Shown: positions 53,223 through 62,568, numbered from the stretch's first letter. The stretch: DNA of 64,000 bases from Anaerolineae bacterium (GCA_022820665.1 JAJEFB010000041.1:62001-126000), one strand, 5' to 3'. Program-made: numbers and translations. Notes: a model not told the origin generated them from the letters alone.

Positions 53223-54278
53223 TTAAAGCAAGACCTCGCGGCCCGTCTTCTGGCTTTCATAGATGCCGTTGAGGATCTTCATCACTTGCAGCGATTGCTC
53301 GGCCGGCACCGGCGATGGCGCGCCATCGGCGATCGCCTGCGCGAACTCGATACATTCCTGCGCGTGCGCTTCAGCCATGTCACGGGTCAGCTTCAACGCG
53401 CGATTATACAACTGCATGGTTTCGTAGTTGGTATCGTAGATCTCGCACTTGGGCCAGTGTGAGCCGCCTTTTGTGCCATAGAGCCACATCTGCATATCTT
53501 CGCCCATGGTATCGTGATGCAGCAGCCAGGAGATTTCCAGAACAAGGGTCGCGCCCGTTTCGAAGCGGACGAATGCCATCGCCATTTCCTCAACGTCCAT
53601 GCCCTCGGGAATACGACCGAATTGCGGCCACTGGCCGAAGGCCAAGGGGTTGCTGGCTAGTTCGCTGCGGGCGACGCCAGTGACTGAGACCGGTTCGGGA
53701 TTGCCCATCATCCAGAGCGTCAAATCCAGAATATGTACGCCGATATCAATGCAAGCGCCGCCTCCGCTATGCTGGCTGCTCAAAAAAGCGAGTCGAGTGG
53801 GGATGCCTGTACGGCGCAGCATCCAACTGCGGGCGTGGTAAACCTCGCCTAAGGCGCCGGCGTCAATTTCGGCTTTCAAGGCTTTGGAACGTCCGGCGAA
53901 GCGAAAATGCTGCGCGGTCATCAGCATCTTGCCGGATTTATCGCGAGCCTCGATCATGCGCTGGACATCGGCCGGGGTGGGCGCCAGCGGCTTTTCGCAG
54001 ATGACGTGCTTGCCCGCCTCCAGCGCGGCGATGGACAAAGGGGCGTGATACATATTCGGCGTGCAGACATCGATGATATCGATATCCGGGTCGTTAATGA
54101 CGGCTGCGCTATCGGTCTCCAGCTTGCTAACATTCCAATCGCCGCCCCAACGCTCCAGCGCCTCGGACGCCAGATCAGCGCCAGCCACTACTTCCGCATG
54201 TGGCGATGCTTCCCAACCCGGCATATGCGTGCGGGCGATCCCGCCGACGCCGATCACACCCACTTTCAATGTGCTCAT
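53223..54278 (-). CDS. Gfo/Idh/MocA-family oxidoreductase
   Basis: 351 aa. Rossmann VGVIGVGGIARTHMPG, catalytic HVICEKPL, barrel GGGACIDIGVHILDLTLWMMG, the full GG..D.G.H..D motif of sugar dehydrogenases. AAGGAG 9 bases before the ATG. Last gene of the phyH-ROK-nanE operon. The substrate is unknown, possibly an amino-sugar derivative. Confidence 0.88.
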   Translation of the reverse strand: MSTLKVGVIGVGGIARTHMPGWEASPHAEVVAGADLASEALERWGGDWNVSKLETDSAAVINDPDIDIIDVCTPNMYHAPLSIAALEAGKHVICEKPLAPTPADVQRMIEARDKSGKMLMTAQHFRFAGRSKALKAEIDAGALGEVYHARSWMLRRTGIPTRLAFLSSQHSGGGACIDIGVHILDLTLWMMGNPEPVSVTGVARSELASNPLAFGQWPQFGRIPEGMDVEEMAMAFVRFETGATLVLEISWLLHHDTMGEDMQMWLYGTKGGSHWPKCEIYDTNYETMQLYNRALKLTRDMAEAHAQECIEFAQAIADGAPSPVPAEQSLQVMKILNGIYESQKTGREVLL

Positions 54279-54293
54279 GTTCTATCACTCCTT

Positions 54294-55313
54294 TTAAGAT
54301 CTTTGAGGTTGAACCCAAGTATTCGATTCCGCAGCTAGATAAAATGCTTCCATCACGGCTGTGCGGTCAGCCGCTTCTTTCGCCGAAATCAGCGGTACGT
54401 CTTGCCCGACGAGCGCATCAAGGAACAGCTCGAAGGCATGGGGCAGCGCTTCGGGCAGATCCGTCCATTCGCGGCCGTCCGCCCCCGGCAGGTTTTCAGA
54501 TTCTACATATAATCTGTCATCATCAACATAGGCGACGCCTTCCGTGCCGGTGACATGGATAGGCATGGTACGCAGCAGATCGACCCAGCCTGCCGCCAGC
54601 GTCCCAATCGCGCCATTGGCAAAGCGCAACATGCCCTCGCCATATTCGTCGCAGGGGTACTTGCCCAGCAGCGAATCCATCTGCGCCGTGACGGACAGGA
54701 CATCACCCATTAGCCACATCAACACGTCCAGCGAATGCGCGCCCAGATCGCCAAAGCCGCCCACGCCCGATTTCTCCAAGTCCGTCATCCAGAGCCAGCC
54801 GTCCTCGTACCAGCCATTGCCGACATCAAACCACCCGCCGATGGCGCCATGATGCACGTTGCTGTGACGGATTCGGGTAATCGTCCCCAGGGCGCCGTCG
54901 TCGATCAACCGCTTGATGACACGCAAGAAGGGATAACCCCGCATAAAGTGGCCGACCTGGAAGATCACGTCGGCATCGTCGATCGCCTTCTGCATAGCAA
55001 AGGCGTTACAGGCTTTGATGCCTAGCGGTTTTTCCACGAACATATCTTTGCGGGCCGCTGCCGCAGCTTCTACCAATTCGCGGTGCAACGCCGTCTCCGA
55101 GCAAACGACGACGGCATCAATTTCTTCGTCGCCGACGATCGCATCGACATCCTTGACGGCGCAGTCGTTTAGATGAGCCGCGGCGATTCCCGCCCGCGCC
55201 GGCTGATTATCCCAAACCGCTTTGACGCGGAACTCATCAGGGCGTTCGTTAATCCTGTTGACAAAACCCGGCGTGTGGATATGCGCCACGCCGAGGAAAG
55301 CAAGCGTCTTCAT
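54294..55313 (-). CDS. Gfo/Idh/MocA-family oxidoreductase
   Basis: 339 aa. The N-terminus MKTLAFLGVAHIHTPGFVNR is an atypical Rossmann opening in which GxGxxG is GVAHIH, found in a distinct subfamily. Catalytic EKP is present (MFVEKPL) and the barrel has GGFGDLGAHSLDVLMWLMGD. GGGAG 8 bases before the ATG. Because the dinucleotide loop is unusual, cofactor use may differ. It lies 15 bases upstream of the next oxidoreductase gene. Confidence 0.84.
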   Translation of the reverse strand: MKTLAFLGVAHIHTPGFVNRINERPDEFRVKAVWDNQPARAGIAAAHLNDCAVKDVDAIVGDEEIDAVVVCSETALHRELVEAAAAARKDMFVEKPLGIKACNAFAMQKAIDDADVIFQVGHFMRGYPFLRVIKRLIDDGALGTITRIRHSNVHHGAIGGWFDVGNGWYEDGWLWMTDLEKSGVGGFGDLGAHSLDVLMWLMGDVLSVTAQMDSLLGKYPCDEYGEGMLRFANGAIGTLAAGWVDLLRTMPIHVTGTEGVAYVDDDRLYVESENLPGADGREWTDLPEALPHAFELFLDALVGQDVPLISAKEAADRTAVMEAFYLAAESNTWVQPQRS

Positions 55314-55350
55314 AACTTTCGCTCCCGGATTGGATCTATAGAAATCTGGG

Positions 55351-56043
55351 TTAACATGGATTGTCGTCCATCAGCGCCGATACAAAGCGAGCCGTGATCG
55401 TACGAGGTCTCGTGATGGCCGATCCAACCACCACCGCCCATGCGCCAATATCCAGAGCCTGCCGCGCCTGCCGCGGACTATGAATTCGACCTTCGGCGAT
55501 CACCGGGATCGGCAGCGCCGCAACCATCGCTCCCAGCAACTCAAAGTCAGGATCGGTAGTCATGGGACGCGCATCGGTATAACCGGACAATGTCGGTCCC
55601 GCCATGGCAACGCCGTATTCTGCCGCCGCCTGCGCTTCCTCCAGCGTCGATACATCGGCGAACGCGGGCTTGCCGAGTTCGTCATGAATGCGAGCTAGCA
55701 ACGTCCGAAGATCTACGCCGTCGGGACGCGGACGATCTGTGCAATCGAGAGCGATGATGTCGGCGCCCGCCCCGGCAATAGCTGCCGCGTCGTCAAAAGT
55801 CGGCGTGATGTAAACACCGCTGTCCCCACGTTTATACAAGCCGATCACCGGCAGATCGACCGCTTCTTTGATCGCGCGGATATCGGCGGGACCGTTGGCG
55901 CGGATAGCCGCCGCGCCGCCGACTTTCGCCGCCGTCGCCATCTTCGCCATGATTGATGATCCATGCAGCGGTTCATCCTCCAGCGCCTGACAGGATACGA
56001 TCAGCTTGCCTTTGACAGCAGCTAGGAAGGCGTCGGCGTTCAC
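55351..56043 (-). CDS. nanE: N-acetylmannosamine-6-phosphate 2-epimerase
   Basis: 230 aa TIM-barrel enzyme interconverting ManNAc-6-P and GlcNAc-6-P. Hallmarks: [59 protein letters not shown] and [20 protein letters not shown], matching NanE. The start is GTG with AGGAG 5 bases upstream. A ROK kinase gene lies 31 bases upstream, a pairing seen in sialic acid/ManNAc operons. No NanA lyase of usual type or NagB/NagA is in the window. Confidence 0.92.
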   Translation of the reverse strand: MNADAFLAAVKGKLIVSCQALEDEPLHGSSIMAKMATAAKVGGAAAIRANGPADIRAIKEAVDLPVIGLYKRGDSGVYITPTFDDAAAIAGAGADIIALDCTDRPRPDGVDLRTLLARIHDELGKPAFADVSTLEEAQAAAEYGVAMAGPTLSGYTDARPMTTDPDFELLGAMVAALPIPVIAEGRIHSPRQARQALDIGAWAVVVGSAITRPRTITARFVSALMDDNPC

Positions 56044-56074
56044 AAGCGCTCCTGCTCCAGATTGAAGACAAGCT

Positions 56075-56983
56075 TCATGGCGTCACCTTGTCCCATGCCA
56101 GCATCGCCGCGCCCAGCAGCACGGCTTCGACGCCTAGCTTTGCCGGCAATATCGGCGTCGAGCGCAAAAGGGGCGGCACAGTTTCACGGAAGGCCGCTTC
56201 CAAAGCCTCCCACCAAAGCTCGCCGATTTGCGCTACGCCGCCGCCGATCACCAGCGCTGCCGGATTGATCGCCGCGGCGAATCCGCCCAGTATGACGCCA
56301 AGTTGCTCTGCTTTGTCTTTTATGATTTGCGCCGCGACAAGCTCGCCCCCATAGGCGCGGCGAGTGATTTCGGTAAGCGGTATGCGCTCTTCCGCTCCCG
56401 TGGACGCCTGGTAGGCGCGTTCAATGCCGGGACCTGAAACAAATTGGTCGAGAATGATCGGTTTATCCCCTTCCCAGCCGACCACAAGATAGCCGATTTC
56501 ACCGGCGCTGTAGTTCGTGCCGCGCCAGATCTCGCCATTGAGGATGATGCCGCCGCCGACGCCGGTTCCAACCGTGACACAGAGCAAGGACGTATAGTCC
56601 CGGCCCGCGCCCATTTTCGCCTCGCCGTATGACAGGGCGCGCGCGTCGTTCTCAGCCAGGACAGGAAGACCGTCGCCAATTTCGAGCGCGGACAGAGATG
56701 TGCCGGTCCAGCCGGGCAGGTTGTCATTGGCGTGGATCACTTGTCCGCTTTTGCTGTCAACCATGCCAGCGCTGCCAATCCCGACAGCGACAATCTCGCC
56801 CTGGTAACCGGCGATCAACTCATGAGACAGTTGCTTTACTTCAGCCAAGATTGCTGACGGTGTAGAGGGAGTAGCGACTGAACGCGTCCGCAAGATCTCG
56901 CCCCCTTGCGTGACCAAACCTGCGCTGATCTTGCTGCCGCCAATATCGACGCCGACGACGCACGCGGAAACCCAGTCGCTCAC
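56075..56983 (-). CDS. ROK-family sugar kinase lacking the zinc loop
   Basis: 302 aa. ATP motif [15 protein letters not shown], catalytic Asp in [15 protein letters not shown], and [20 protein letters not shown] kinases usually follow GEIGH with a CGCGxxGC zinc motif; here [20 protein letters not shown] has neither the His nor any Cys, so zinc is not bound. By its place next to nanE it is the likely ManNAc (or GlcNAc) kinase. GTG start at 56983 with AAGG upstream. Confidence 0.85.
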   Translation of the reverse strand: MSDWVSACVVGVDIGGSKISAGLVTQGGEILRTRSVATPSTPSAILAEVKQLSHELIAGYQGEIVAVGIGSAGMVDSKSGQVIHANDNLPGWTGTSLSALEIGDGLPVLAENDARALSYGEAKMGAGRDYTSLLCVTVGTGVGGGIILNGEIWRGTNYSAGEIGYLVVGWEGDKPIILDQFVSGPGIERAYQASTGAEERIPLTEITRRAYGGELVAAQIIKDKAEQLGVILGGFAAAINPAALVIGGGVAQIGELWWEALEAAFRETVPPLLRSTPILPAKLGVEAVLLGAAMLAWDKVTP

Positions 56984-56998
56984 CTATGACCTTGCCAG

Positions 56999-57790
56999 CT
57001 AGGTTAGTTTCAACAATTCTTCGTCGCCACGGCGTTCACGATAGCCTTTAACGATCAAACCGGGGCGTCCATTGCTCTGACCAGCCACCTGATCGTTATG
57101 CGGATCGCGATACCCCATACGCACCATGCGGCGTGGCTCTGCGGTTTGGTTGATGTAAGAGCCATGGATGCAGTAGATATGGAAGACGACTACGTCACCG
57201 CGCTTGGCCGGCACGGGCACAGTGTCCTCCAGTTTGTATTCGTCCGTATTAAGGTGCGGAGAGCAGGCTGTACCATCCGGATTTTTGAGAATATGCGGGA
57301 GCTTCCCCCGTTTATGAGAACCAGCCAGGAAACGAATCTCGCCGTTTTCGTGGAAGGTGTCGTCCAGGTGCGCCAGCGTATCGATAAAACGTCCATCGCT
57401 ATGTTCGTAGAAGGGAGAATCCTGATGCATAGGGAAAGGATGACCGGTCTGCGGCGGCTTGATGTGCATAGTCGTATGATGCAGTTCGACACTGGACTCC
57501 AATAACTGGGAAAGCGCCGTCGCCAGCTTGGGATTGGTCGCCGCGCGCATCCAGGCATCGGAGTAAAGGTGTAGGTCGTGCATGGCGGTTAGCTTGACCT
57601 GCTTTTCGACTTCTTCGTCCAAATAAACATCACGCCAGGGACCAGACCAGCCCGGGCTGGTCAAAGCCCAGTCCTCAATCAAACGGTCGAGGCTATCCGA
57701 CATTTCACTGATTTCGTCTTCAGAGTAGACTTGCGGGATTCGCAGAAATCCGTTCTCGTGGAAGAAATCAATTTGTTCTTGACTTAACAT
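56999..57790 (-). CDS. Phytanoyl-CoA dioxygenase (PhyH) family protein
   Basis: 263 aa Fe(II)/2-oxoglutarate oxygenase with a double-stranded beta-helix. Iron ligands H122 and D124 (PMHQDSPFY) and H209 (YCIHGSYINQ), with the 2-oxoglutarate Arg in the RRMVRMGYRDP segment. All needed residues are present, so it should be active. The substrate is unknown; such enzymes are common in carbohydrate clusters of Poribacteria, Planctomycetota and Chloroflexota. GGGAG lies 6 bases before the ATG. First gene of the operon that continues with the ROK kinase and nanE. Confidence 0.87.
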   Translation of the reverse strand: MLSQEQIDFFHENGFLRIPQVYSEDEISEMSDSLDRLIEDWALTSPGWSGPWRDVYLDEEVEKQVKLTAMHDLHLYSDAWMRAATNPKLATALSQLLESSVELHHTTMHIKPPQTGHPFPMHQDSPFYEHSDGRFIDTLAHLDDTFHENGEIRFLAGSHKRGKLPHILKNPDGTACSPHLNTDEYKLEDTVPVPAKRGDVVVFHIYCIHGSYINQTAEPRRMVRMGYRDPHNDQVAGQSNGRPGLIVKGYRERRGDEELLKLT

Positions 57791-57873
57791 CGCCGCTCCC
57801 TTTACAGCTAGACAGAAAGACCTTCAAATCCGCACCGGGGCCTGTCCTTAGCCTATGACCCGGACGCAGGAAA

Positions 57874-57901
57874 AGTTTAACCCTATTGCTGGCGGTGTCA
57901 A
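57874..57901 (-). promoter_or_regulatory. Promoter of the phyH-ROK-nanE operon
   Basis: On the minus strand TTGACA (57901-57896), a 16-base spacer and TAAACT (57879-57874), 84 bases upstream of the phyH ATG. Confidence 0.5.
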
Positions 57902-58025
57902 GCTCTTGCCTCGTTCTTTCAATAGATGCGTTCAACGGTTTCTGAAAAAAGTCGTCCCGCCAAGAAAGACCGCGCAGGGGCGCCCGCATCAGATGGTATT
58001 ATCCACGACGATTGTCATGTGCCGT

Positions 58026-59330
58026 CTAGCCATCCGCGCTTTCAACCGCCAGTTGGTATGGCGCATCGCCAACCAGTCCGTAGCGATCCACTTGCGCCGA
58101 TCCGACGATGATAGTGTACAGGCCCGACTTCATGGTCAATGCAGCGTTATAGCTGCGCCGCGGACGCGCGCCCGTATCGCCCAGCGCCGCTACGAATTCG
58201 CCGTCGGGTCCGTAGATCGTGCCGTATGGCGAATTCAGGTTGCCGCCGCTCAAGCCACTGCCGCCGGTGCGAATCTTCACCGACACAGTTTGTCCAGCGG
58301 TCGCCTCAAAACGGTAACTGTGTACATCATCAGCATCGGCGATTTCGTCCATCGTCACCACATCAATTGTCAGCGCGCCCTTGTCCGTCGCCCCATCGGG
58401 GGACAGTATGAAGTCCGGCTGCGGCAGAGGCGTAGGATCAATTTCCGGCAGCGCCGTCGGTTCTGGCGCGGGCGCCGCTTCATCGCCCTCGATTTCCACC
58501 TGATAAGGCGCGTCGCCTACCAGACCATAGCGGTCCACTTCCGCGGGACCCACGATGATCGTGTAAGTCCCCGACTTCAAAATGAGTGGCGCGTTATAGC
58601 TGCGGCGCGGACGCACTGCCGTATCGCCCAGCGGCGCCACAAACTCGCCGTCGGGTCCGTAGACCGTGCCATAGGGCGAGTTGAGATTACCGCCGCTCAA
58701 TCCGCCGCCGCCCGTCCGAATCTTGACCGTGACTTCCTGCCCGTCTGCGCCTTCAAAAGTGTAACGGTGCATATCACCCTCGCCGGCGATTTCGTCCACC
58801 GTCACAATATTGAGCGCGAGGGCGCCCTTGTCGCTCGCCCCATTGGGGGACAATTTGAATTCCTGCTCCGGAATCGGCGTCGGTTCAAGCGTCGGTTCGA
58901 TTTCGGGCGCATCGCCCTCGACTTCCACCTGATAAGGCGCGTCGCCCACGAGGCCATAGCGCGCCACTTCGGCGGGACCAACGATGATCGTGTAAGTCCC
59001 CGACTTCAAAGTGAGCGGCGCGTTATAACTGCGGCGCGGTCGAACGGACGTGTCGCCGAGCGCCGCTACGAATTCGCCGTCCGGTCCATAGACCGTGCCG
59101 TATGGCGAGTTGAGGTTGCCGCCGCTTAAGCCGCTGCCACCGGTGCGGATCTTGATCGTTACCGCTTGCCCCTCAACCGCCTCGAAGCTGTATCGATGTT
59201 TTTCGTCGCCTTCGTGGATTTCGTTTTCCGTCACCTCGTTGAGCGTCAATGCGCCTATGTCGGTCGCGCCATCGGCCAGCAACCGGAACGTAATCTCGTC
59301 TTCATCGTCGGCGGCGGGCGCGGCTATCTG
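58026..59330 (-). repeat. Three tandem intragenic repeats (about 430-450 bases each)
   Basis: Within the fused ATPase gene the 3' half is three direct copies with long identical protein blocks (for example GGNLNSPYGT and YGLVGDAPYQ in all three) and variable Pro/Glu linkers between. Codons differ between copies at many synonymous sites, so the amplification is not brand new and the protein sequence is under constraint. Confidence 0.8.
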
Positions 59331-60560
59331 CACGGTGGGTTCGGCAGGCGCGTCCGTTGCTGTAGCGGTCGCGGGTATAGCCGTAACCTCCACGACCACC
59401 TCTTCAACGATGGTCTCCGGTTCTTGATTCGACCCAAACAAGAAACCTATCGCAAAGGCAAGAACGACCAGCGCTGCCGCCGCTACCAGGGGCAACCGCG
59501 CGCGGCTGGGCGCGGCAATGGCATCGCTGATTGGCCGGTTGACTAAAACAGGCGGCTCAATCGGCGCGATGTCATTCTCTTCGTACAAGTAGCAAGCGGC
59601 TTCGTGCTTTGGCTTGTCCATCTTGTACAGTGGCGGCTGCTCGTCCAGGCATTTGTCCATGCGATGAGGGCATCGTGGATAATAGCGGCAGCCCTTCGAG
59701 GCAGCCGTGCGCATCTCTTCTTCGCTCGGCAGCGAAATATTGACATCCCATTTATCGGTCGGGTCGGGCACGGGCACCGAATCGATCAAGAGTTGCACAT
59801 AAGGGTGCTGCGGCGCGTCAATGACATCCATAGCGCTGCCGCGTTCGGCAGTCGTGCCTTGATAGAGCATGTAGATCTGGTCGCCGATTTGGTACGCCGT
59901 ACTCAAGTCATGCGTGATATAGAGGAAAGAGATATTGTGATCGTCGCGCAGGCGCAGCATGGCATCCAAAATGGACGCGCGCAGCGAGGCATCTACCATG
60001 GATACGGGTTCATCAGCCACAATCAGACGCGGCTTGATCATATAAGCGCGGGCCATCATGATGCGCTGTCGCTGTCCGCCGCTCAACTGATGCGGATACT
60101 TGCGCAACACGTCCTCGCCGTACAAGCCGACAACGTTCAGCCCGGCTTCCACCATATCGCGATATTCGCTCTGATTGTCCGACAGGCTGAAATGCTTGTT
60201 GACGAGATCAAAAACGTGGTCGATGCGATAAAAAGGATTATAGACGCCAAAAGGATCTTGAAAGACCGCCTGCACGTTGCGGCGGTATTCTTTCAGTTGC
60301 TCGTTGCTCATGTCGGTGATGTCTTCGCCGTCGAAGATGATATTGCCCGAGCTGAGCTTGATGAAACCGAGGACCAGGTTAGCCAGGGTCGTTTTGCCGC
60401 TGCCGCTTTCCCCGGCGATTGTCGTGATGGTCGCCGGGGATTCGGCGATAGTCATGTTAAAATTATCAAGCGCGACGACTGATTTCTTGCCGCCGCCCAA
60501 AAAACCGCCCGCAGAATAGATCTTGGTAGCGTCACGAATTTGCAATAGTGGCGAAGGCAT
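58026..60560 (-). CDS. ABC importer ATPase fused to a membrane helix and three extracellular-type repeats
   Basis: 844 aa in one uninterrupted frame. Residues 1-330 are a complete DppF/OppF-type ATPase: Walker A GESGSGKTT (50-58), Q-loop VFQDPFGVYNPF, signature LSGGQRQR (159-166), Walker B LIVADEP, H217, and the C-terminal Cys pattern C291, C297, C304, C323. A linker leads to one membrane helix (about 357-376, preceded by SRARLP) and a Thr/Ala/Pro/Glu stalk. Then come three copies of a beta-sandwich-like repeat at about 425-549, 568-692 and 717-841, each with HxYxFE..GQ.V.VKIRTGG, GLSGGNLNSPYGT, YGPDGEFVA.LGDT, RPRRSYNA, SG.YTIIVG and RYGLVGDAPYQ. The pattern is reminiscent of pre-peptidase C-terminal (PPC) domains. 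AGGAGG lies 5 bases before the ATG; the first 29 bases overlap the previous gene. DppF proteins normally end near 330-345 residues. Confidence 0.88.
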   Translation of the reverse strand: MPSPLLQIRDATKIYSAGGFLGGGKKSVVALDNFNMTIAESPATITTIAGESGSGKTTLANLVLGFIKLSSGNIIFDGEDITDMSNEQLKEYRRNVQAVFQDPFGVYNPFYRIDHVFDLVNKHFSLSDNQSEYRDMVEAGLNVVGLYGEDVLRKYPHQLSGGQRQRIMMARAYMIKPRLIVADEPVSMVDASLRASILDAMLRLRDDHNISFLYITHDLSTAYQIGDQIYMLYQGTTAERGSAMDVIDAPQHPYVQLLIDSVPVPDPTDKWDVNISLPSEEEMRTAASKGCRYYPRCPHRMDKCLDEQPPLYKMDKPKHEAACYLYEENDIAPIEPPVLVNRPISDAIAAPSRARLPLVAAAALVVLAFAIGFLFGSNQEPETIVEEVVVEVTAIPATATATDAPAEPTVQIAAPAADDEDEITFRLLADGATDIGALTLNEVTENEIHEGDEKHRYSFEAVEGQAVTIKIRTGGSGLSGGNLNSPYGTVYGPDGEFVAALGDTSVRPRRSYNAPLTLKSGTYTIIVGPAEVARYGLVGDAPYQVEVEGDAPEIEPTLEPTPIPEQEFKLSPNGASDKGALALNIVTVDEIAGEGDMHRYTFEGADGQEVTVKIRTGGGGLSGGNLNSPYGTVYGPDGEFVAPLGDTAVRPRRSYNAPLILKSGTYTIIVGPAEVDRYGLVGDAPYQVEIEGDEAAPAPEPTALPEIDPTPLPQPDFILSPDGATDKGALTIDVVTMDEIADADDVHSYRFEATAGQTVSVKIRTGGSGLSGGNLNSPYGTIYGPDGEFVAALGDTGARPRRSYNAALTMKSGLYTIIVGSAQVDRYGLVGDAPYQLAVESADG

Positions 60561-61569
60561 TGGACCTCCTCTCTTCAAATTGCTCGTCGAATAAATGACA
60601 AGCAACTTCGTGCTTTTCGTCTACAATGATCTGTGATGGTTCTTCCACGGCGCAATGTTCCCAGGCGAAGGGGCAGCGCAACCGAAAGATGCAGCCAGAG
60701 GGCGGGTTGCGCGGATCGTGCGTGATGCCTTCGGTGATCTTCAAGGGTTTACGCTCTTTGATCGACGGGATGGAATCAATGAGCAGTTGCGTATAGGGAT
60801 GCAGCGGCTTGGCATAGATGTTTTCCACCGGCGCGATCTCGACCATTTTGCCAGCGTACATCACCGCGATGCGATCAACGATCTGCGCCAGCAAACCCAT
60901 ATCGTGGCCGATGACGATCAGGGAAACGCCGATCTCGTCTTTCACCTCCACCAGGGTCTGCGCCACAATCCGCTGCACCACCACATCCAGCGCGCTCGTC
61001 GCCTCGTCGGCAATGACAACCGTCGGATGCAGCGCCACGCCCATGGCGATGCAAACGCGCTGCTTCATCCCGCCGCTGAGTTCGTGAGGGTACATATTGT
61101 AGATGCGGTTCGGCAAGCCCACTTGCGCGAACAAATTGTAGATGCGCTCGCGCAGAGCCTCTTTGTCGCTCTGCTTGCCCTCGTGAGATTCGATGACGTC
61201 GATGATCTGGTCTTTGACGCGCATCGTCGGGTTGAGCGAATTCATGGCGCCTTGCGGGATCAGCGACAAGCCGGTCCAGCGGAACTTGCGCAATTCCTCT
61301 TCGGTCAGGTCCAGCACCTCGGCGCCTTCAACCTCAATGCTGCCATGCACGATGTAGCCGGGCGGCTGAACCAATTGCAGAATGCCGTAAGCCGTGGTCG
61401 ATTTGCCGCAGCCCGATTCCCCGACCAAACCGAGCGTCTCGCCCTCGTACAACTTGAAGCTGATATCGCTGACGGCGATGACATCACCCTGCGGCGTGGC
61501 GTAATGAATCCGCAGGTTATCTACATTGAGAACGACGCGGTCGCTGCCGGATCTATTCTGCTCAGACAT
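60532..61569 (-). CDS. Dipeptide-type ABC importer ATPase (DppD-like)
   Basis: 345 aa. Walker [14 protein letters not shown], signature LSGGMKQRVCIAMG, Walker B VVIADEATSALD (Pro replaced by Ala, frequent here), H-loop IGHDMG. The C-terminal extension includes CIFRLRCPFAWEHC. Normal length. It partners the fused ATPase, whose gene starts inside its last codons. Confidence 0.9.
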   Translation of the reverse strand: MSEQNRSGSDRVVLNVDNLRIHYATPQGDVIAVSDISFKLYEGETLGLVGESGCGKSTTAYGILQLVQPPGYIVHGSIEVEGAEVLDLTEEELRKFRWTGLSLIPQGAMNSLNPTMRVKDQIIDVIESHEGKQSDKEALRERIYNLFAQVGLPNRIYNMYPHELSGGMKQRVCIAMGVALHPTVVIADEATSALDVVVQRIVAQTLVEVKDEIGVSLIVIGHDMGLLAQIVDRIAVMYAGKMVEIAPVENIYAKPLHPYTQLLIDSIPSIKERKPLKITEGITHDPRNPPSGCIFRLRCPFAWEHCAVEEPSQIIVDEKHEVACHLFDEQFEERRSNAFATIANS

Positions 61570-61590
61570 GATCTACGATCCCTTCCGGCT

Positions 61591-62568
61591 CTAATTCGCT
61601 TTGCGCAGGCGCGGGTTGGCAATTTCGTCCAAGCCCAGGTTGATCAGCAAAAGCGCGATGAAGACAATCGCCAGGATCACAGTCGGGATGCCCCACCACC
61701 ACCACATATTGCGCAGCAAGGCGGCCGCCTCAATCGAGAAGAAGATGGAGACGCCCAGCGAAGGAATGCGCTGTGGACCGAAACCGAGCAACTCCAAGCC
61801 CACCGCCGACAGAATCGCGCCGGTCATGTTGCCGATGTAGCTCGCGGCCAGGTAAGGCAGCAGGTTGGGCATGATCTCGCGGTACATAATATCGCGCATG
61901 GGCACACCGGAAAGACGAGCCATTTGCACATATCCGCTTTCGCGCATGCTGAGCACCTGCGCGCGGATATAACGCGTCGGCGTCGCCCAGGCGAACATCG
62001 AAATCAAAAGCGCCATCGTCACCAAATCAATGTATGGCAAGACCGATTGAATGACAATGAGCACCAGGAGGGAGGGAATGGTGATGGTCACATCGGTCGC
62101 CAAGCGAATGACATCATCGACCCAGCCGCCGACGAAACCCGCCAGAAAACCCAGGAGGATGCCGACAGCCATGCCAACGGAGGCAGCAATCACGCCGACG
62201 CCGATCGTCCGCGGGGTGCCAACAATCAGCAGCGCCAGCATGTCGCGCCCGCTGTTTTCGGTACCGAGCGGATGCTCGGGAATGCCCTCCTGGTCGCGCC
62301 AGTTGGTGAAGCCGAGGGGAGGCATGTTCAAAGGCGAGCTGCCAGCCAGCGCCAGCTCAGTGTCCCAGAACATATTGCCCAGGAAGATCAGGAAAAAGAT
62401 GAAACCAATAATAAACGCGCCAGTGAGGAACTTCCAGTTGAGCCATGGGTTGTCGAAGCGATTGAAAGATCCAGCCTTCTTTTTCCCGCCGGCAACAGGC
62501 GCGAGACCAGCATAGCGACTGTCAATATCTTTAACAGGGGGGCTGCCAGAAGAATTGGAGTCAGCCAT
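61591..62568 (-). CDS. Dipeptide-type ABC importer permease (DppC-like)
   Basis: 325 aa. An N-terminal cytoplasmic tail of about 40 residues, first helix (FLTGAFIIGFIFFLIFLG), an external loop of about 40 residues, then HPLGTENSGRDMLALLIVG and the remaining helices. EAA loop YVQMARLSGVPMRDIMYREIMP. GGGAGG before the ATG. Two bases separate it from the upstream permease stop. Confidence 0.9.
   Translation of the reverse strand: MADSNSSGSPPVKDIDSRYAGLAPVAGGKKKAGSFNRFDNPWLNWKFLTGAFIIGFIFFLIFLGNMFWDTELALAGSSPLNMPPLGFTNWRDQEGIPEHPLGTENSGRDMLALLIVGTPRTIGVGVIAASVGMAVGILLGFLAGFVGGWVDDVIRLATDVTITIPSLLVLIVIQSVLPYIDLVTMALLISMFAWATPTRYIRAQVLSMRESGYVQMARLSGVPMRDIMYREIMPNLLPYLAASYIGNMTGAILSAVGLELLGFGPQRIPSLGVSIFFSIEAAALLRNMWWWWGIPTVILAIVFIALLLINLGLDEIANPRLRKAN

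Noticed and set aside
57855..59129. A 424-codon plus-strand open frame
   Set aside because: Antisense to the repeats of the fused ATPase; its internal repeats merely mirror those.
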